Assembly: GCF_005517195.1 (NCBI RefSeq)
Contig: NZ_CP040244.1
Location: 6,156,001 to 6,220,000 of the forward strand
Direction of reading: 5' to 3'
Length of the DNA: 64,000 nt
DNA from: Streptomyces vilmorinianum
GTDB lineage: Bacteria; Actinomycetota; Actinomycetes; Streptomycetales; Streptomycetaceae
Below the pieces are notes generated by a model. The model made no database searches, was not told the DNA's origin, and worked only from the letters and a program-made list of their open reading frames with translations. Positions 61,331 through 64,000 of this stretch are shown one piece after another. The first letter of the stretch is position 1. Each line of letters opens with the position of its first letter. The translations under genes and the position numbers were made by a program.

Positions 61331-62095
61331 TCACTTCACCGCGAGCACCATCGTGTCCGACGGCGACGCCCAGACCTGCCGCGCCTCCGCGAAGCCCGCG
61401 GCGCGCAGGATCTCGGCGTGGCGGCGGGCGGACGGCATGTCGCCGTCGGCGTGCTCGCCGTAGATCTCGAAGCGGCGGGCGGTCGGCTCGGCGAGGACGG
61501 GGTCCTTGGCGGCCAGGGCCCACCAGTCGGCCCAGTCGAGGACGCCGGCGGCCTTGGCGCGGTCCATGCGGGCATGGCGGTGGGCGCGCTCGGCGGCGTT
61601 GATGCGCGGGGTGGTCTCGTCGATCATGTGGTCGGCGTTCATGAAGACGCCGCCGTCACGGACCACCCCGGCGAGCCGGCCGTAGAGCGCGGTGAGCGGC
61701 TCGGTGTGGAGCCAGTGCAGTGCGGTGGCGGTGAGCACGGCGTCGTACGAGCCGTGGGGCAGCGCCCGCGTCCAGGACGGGTCCTTGAGGTCGGCGGTCA
61801 CGAAGGTGACGCGCTCGTCGCCGGCGAAGTAGCCCTCGGCGATGGTGAGCAGCGCGGGGTCGAGGTCGACGCCGACGCTGGTCGCCCCCGGGAACCGCTT
61901 GAGCAGTCGATCCGTAATACTCCCTGTACCGCACGCCAGGTCGAGGACGCGGGGCTCCGGCCCCACCACGGCCTCGACCATGTCGAGCATCACGCGGAAC
62001 CGCTCCTCGCGGTCCGGCATGTACCACTCCTGCTGACGGTCCCAGCTCTCCTGCCAGGCCGCCCAGTCGGTTCCGGTCGCCGTCGCGTCCGCCAT
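61331..62095 (-). CDS. SAM-dependent class I methyltransferase
   Basis: This 254-residue protein has the SAM motif VLDLACGTGSITDRLLKRFP (about residues 49-68), a Rossmann fold and a VDLDPALLTI acidic strand. It resembles small-molecule methyltransferases of the trans-aconitate/ubiE group. ATG start. Substrate unknown. It is divergent from the CGNR regulator gene with a short inverted repeat between them. Confidence 0.88.
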   Translation of the reverse strand: MADATATGTDWAAWQESWDRQQEWYMPDREERFRVMLDMVEAVVGPEPRVLDLACGTGSITDRLLKRFPGATSVGVDLDPALLTIAEGYFAGDERVTFVTADLKDPSWTRALPHGSYDAVLTATALHWLHTEPLTALYGRLAGVVRDGGVFMNADHMIDETTPRINAAERAHRHARMDRAKAAGVLDWADWWALAAKDPVLAEPTARRFEIYGEHADGDMPSARRHAEILRAAGFAEARQVWASPSDTMVLAVK

Positions 62096-62107
62096 CGCCG
62101 TACCTCA

Positions 62108-62134
62108 CCCTCTTCGTAATACCCTCGAAGGGGG
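62108..62134. promoter_or_regulatory. Inverted repeat in divergent methyltransferase/CGNR region
   Basis: CCCTCTTCG and CGAAGGGGG form 9-bp arms (62108-62116/62126-62134) with one wobble and a 9-base spacer. It may be a regulator site for either divergent gene or a 5' UTR hairpin. Confidence 0.4.
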
Positions 62135-62189
62135 ACCATCGCTTACCCCTTCCGCCACCGACCCTAGACCGCCGGAGTAAGGACTACAA

Positions 62190-62819
62190 GTGGAACTGGC
62201 CTATTACTCGGACTACGCCGTGCGTCTGGTCAACACCGAGGAGCCCGCCCGCAACAAGGACTCCCTGACCTCGGTCGAGGCGGTACGCGAACTCTTCGGC
62301 CCGTCCACCCAGATGGCCCGGCGCGTGGCGGACGCCGACGTGACGCGCTTCCGCTCGGTACGCACCCGGCTGCGGGCGATCTTCGCCGCCGCCGACGAGG
62401 GCGACCACACGCAGGCGGTGGACCTGCTCAACTCGCTGCTCCTGGAGTTCCCGGTCAGCCCGCAGATCTCGGGGCACGACTACCTGGACGACGAGGGCCG
62501 GCCGCGCTGGCACATGCACCTCGCCGACCACCCCTCGAACGCGACCGCGGGCTACGCGGCCATCGCGGCGATGGGACTCGCCTTCCACCTCACGGAGTTC
62601 GGCGCCGACCGGCTCGGCCTGTGCCAGGCGTCGCCGTGCCGCAACGCCTACCTCGACACCTCGACCAACCGCTCCCGCCGCTACTGCTCGGACCGCTGCG
62701 CGACCCGCGCCAACGTGGCCGCCTACCGGGCCCGCAAGCGCCTGGAGGCCGAACGGGCCGACCGTACGGGCCTGACGGCCGAGAGCAGCCAGGGGAACAC
62801 CACGCCGGCCGACCGCTGA
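62190..62819 (+). CDS. CGNR zinc-finger family regulator
   Basis: This 209-residue protein has a helical N-terminal domain and a C-terminal zinc-binding region: LCQASPCRNAYLD, then RRYCSDRCATRANVAAYRARK, the CGNR-type Cys4 cluster with a basic tail. These proteins are probable DNA-binding regulators. The GTG start follows GGAGTAAGGA. Its last 97 bp overlap the convergent sodX gene, an unusual degree of overlap. In S. coelicolor the ortholog sits in the same place next to sodX and sodN (recalled). Confidence 0.87.
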   Translation: MELAYYSDYAVRLVNTEEPARNKDSLTSVEAVRELFGPSTQMARRVADADVTRFRSVRTRLRAIFAAADEGDHTQAVDLLNSLLLEFPVSPQISGHDYLDDEGRPRWHMHLADHPSNATAGYAAIAAMGLAFHLTEFGADRLGLCQASPCRNAYLDTSTNRSRRYCSDRCATRANVAAYRARKRLEAERADRTGLTAESSQGNTTPADR

Positions 62820-63157
62820 CGCCCGGGCGTGAGGGGCCGGTACCTCGCCCGTACGCGCCCCAGGACCAGCTCGGCCGGCACGGCGCCGAAGACCCGGCTG
62901 TCGCCCTCGGTGTCCGGGTTGTCCCCGAGCACCCACCAGCCGGCGCCCTGTCGCTCGATCAGACGCTTGACGATGAGCAGGTCCTGCTGGAGCGGATGAC
63001 GCAGCACGGCCACGCTCCCGGGCCGCAGCCGTGCCCCGTAGTGCACGAGGAGCTGGTCGCCGTGGAGCAGCGTGGGCACCATGGACACCCCCGTCACCTC
63101 GGCGATCCCGAACAACGGCCCGGACCCCCGCCCCGGCTCCCGCCCCGCGTCCGTCAT
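62723..63157 (-). CDS. sodX: Nickel superoxide dismutase maturation protease (S26 signal-peptidase type)
   Basis: This 144-residue protein has the S26 Ser/Lys dyad: Ser25 in GVSMVPTL and Lys64 in LLIVKRLIE. It removes the 14-residue leader of the Ni-SOD precursor so that His1 can bind nickel. ATG 63157 with GGGAGGTG upstream. The gene is divergent from sodN, its substrate gene, and its 3' end overlaps the CGNR gene by 97 bp, so its last ~32 codons are antisense to that gene. Confidence 0.92.
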   Translation of the reverse strand: MTDAGREPGRGSGPLFGIAEVTGVSMVPTLLHGDQLLVHYGARLRPGSVAVLRHPLQQDLLIVKRLIERQGAGWWVLGDNPDTEGDSRVFGAVPAELVLGRVRARYRPLTPGRQRSAGVVFPWLLSAVRPVRSARSASRRLRAR

Positions 63158-63307
63158 CCGGCACCTCCCGGTCCGATCGTCCACTCGTACACGAGTCCCA
63201 TGGTGACCCTGGACTTTTGTCCTAAGCCGCAGGGGGCGCTCGCGAAAACAGCCTTCTCGGGGAGTAATCTCCCACCTGAGAAGACGATCACGAGGAAGGA
63301 CAGCTGC

Positions 63308-63703
63308 ATGCTCTCCCGCCTGTTTGCCCCCAAGGTGAAGGTCAGCGCCCACTGCGACCTCCCCTGCGGTGTCTACGACCCGGCCCAGGCCCGGATCGAG
63401 GCCGAGTCGGTCAAGGCCGTCCAGGAGAAGTACCAGGCCAACGAGGACGCGCACTTCCGCGCGCGTGCCACGGTCATCAAGGAGCAGCGCGCGGAGCTCG
63501 CGAAGCACCACATCTCGGTGCTGTGGAGCGACTACTTCAAGCCCCCGCACTTCGAGAAGTACCCCGAGCTGCACCAGCTCATCAACGACACCCTGAAGGC
63601 CCTCTCGGCCGCCAAGGCGTCGACGGACCCGAAGACGGGCGAGAAGGCGCTGGAGCTCATCGCCGAGGTCGACCGGATCTTCTGGGAGACCAAGAAGGCT
63701 TGA
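63308..63703 (+). CDS. sodN: Nickel-containing superoxide dismutase
   Basis: This 131-residue precursor has a leader of 14 residues (MLSRLFAPKVKVSA), then the nickel hook HCDLPCGVYDP. After cleavage by SodX, His1, Cys2 and Cys6 bind Ni and the enzyme dismutes superoxide in the cytoplasm as a hexamer. ATG start with AAGGA just upstream. In S. coelicolor a small RNA from the sodF 3' end pairs with the sodN leader to reduce expression when nickel is low; the same could apply here. Confidence 0.97.
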   Translation: MLSRLFAPKVKVSAHCDLPCGVYDPAQARIEAESVKAVQEKYQANEDAHFRARATVIKEQRAELAKHHISVLWSDYFKPPHFEKYPELHQLINDTLKALSAAKASTDPKTGEKALELIAEVDRIFWETKKA

Positions 63704-64000
63704 TCTCAGCCTGGGCCGTCTGACCTGCCCTTACGCGGGTCGCACTGCCTACCTGTCCGCACCCGGTCCGCAGGCCGCCGAGCACGGCGTCCATGGCGGC
63801 CCGGGTGTGGTCTTCTTCCCACCGTGATCACGGCGGACGCGTACTCGAGGACCAACTGCACCTGCTTGCCGCTCGCGCCGCCGGCGATGAGGGCGGGCGT
63901 ACGAGCGCCACAGGTCGTGGGTGACCACGTGCGGCGGCTCGACAGCCTTACGGCCTTCCCGCTCGGCGACTTCGTCCTCGGGCGCCTGGAGTGCGCGACG
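63700..64000 (-). pseudogene. Decayed tyrosine site-specific integrase remnant
   Basis: Read on the minus strand from the window edge, one frame gives VVTHDLWRSYAR (cf. HDLRHSYAS of integrases), then a frameshift to LIAGGASGKQVQLVLEYASAVIT. After a further disruption TRAAMDAVLGGLR follows. These are the ordered C-terminal motifs of actinophage/ICE tyrosine recombinases, but the key Arg of HxxR is Trp and the segment with the catalytic Tyr is lost. It continues beyond the window. It marks an old mobile-element insertion beside sodN. Confidence 0.7.

Noticed and set aside
1-64000. tRNA, rRNA genes or CRISPR arrays
   Set aside because: No cloverleaf with a TTCGA-type arm, no rRNA motifs and no spaced direct repeats with variable spacers were found; the tandem repeats have no spacers.

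Overview
The window is high-GC actinobacterial chromosome from a Streptomyces. The evidence is very strong third-position G/C bias, many GTG starts, 4-bp stop/start overlaps, a conservon (histidine kinase, roadblock, DUF742 and GTPase genes), the fused E2-E1 2-oxoglutarate decarboxylase/dehydrogenase of actinobacteria, and a nickel superoxide dismutase with its maturation protease. From memory, the order sodN - sodX - CGNR regulator - amino-acid ABC transporter - malic enzyme - ... - 2-oxoglutarate enzyme - two-component pair - lon - ... - PBP - FtsW/RodA matches the S. coelicolor SCO5254 to ~SCO5303 core region read in reverse. No alignment could be run.

Layout. 1-11.9 kb: end of an unknown gene, a HEAT-repeat protein, a lipoprotein/histidine-kinase pair with no adjacent response regulator, a RodA/FtsW + penicillin-binding protein pair, a proline-rich membrane protein, two divergent di-iron proteins, a TetR regulator and a small unknown. 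11.9-24 kb: NlpC/P60 hydrolase, a broken FG-GAP-type gene, a conservon with a StyA-like flavin monooxygenase as fifth gene, a PP2C-like protein, a MarR regulator, secreted GH25 lysozyme and AA10 LPMO (the latter with a DasR-like site), and a DUF4240 protein. 24-34 kb: Lon protease with a HAIR-like HspR site, GNAT protein, two ECF sigma/zinc-finger modules (the second joined to an ABC export operon) and a SAM-dependent methyltransferase-like protein. 34-40.3 kb: OmpR-type response regulator and kinase, then the 2-oxoglutarate enzyme.

40.3-52.2 kb is the most unusual part. Seven minus-strand genes form two adjoining modules. One is a ternary vWA-MoxR-VMAP type conflict system: Trypco1/CU044_2847 protein, trypsin-VMAP protein, MoxR ATPase and SAV_2336-type vWA-TPR protein. 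The other is a peptide-modification module: a 62-aa FxSxx-COOH-like peptide whose tail departs from the family motif, a free-standing HExxH putative peptide-modifying enzyme, and a TIR-like/NB-ARC/TPR protein of the FxsT type. No radical SAM enzyme is present. The two modules suggest a proteolysis- and NTPase-based sensing or defence island, possibly with a modified peptide as signal or effector.

52.2-64 kb: small DUF6104 protein, an unknown protein, a DUF4097/PadR operon with a palindromic operator, zinc-type quinone oxidoreductase, malic enzyme, polar amino-acid ABC transporter (binding protein, permease, ATPase) ending in a 43-bp near-perfect palindrome, methyltransferase, CGNR regulator, sodX and sodN, and finally a decayed tyrosine-integrase remnant reaching the window edge. 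No tRNA, rRNA, intact insertion sequence or CRISPR array was seen.
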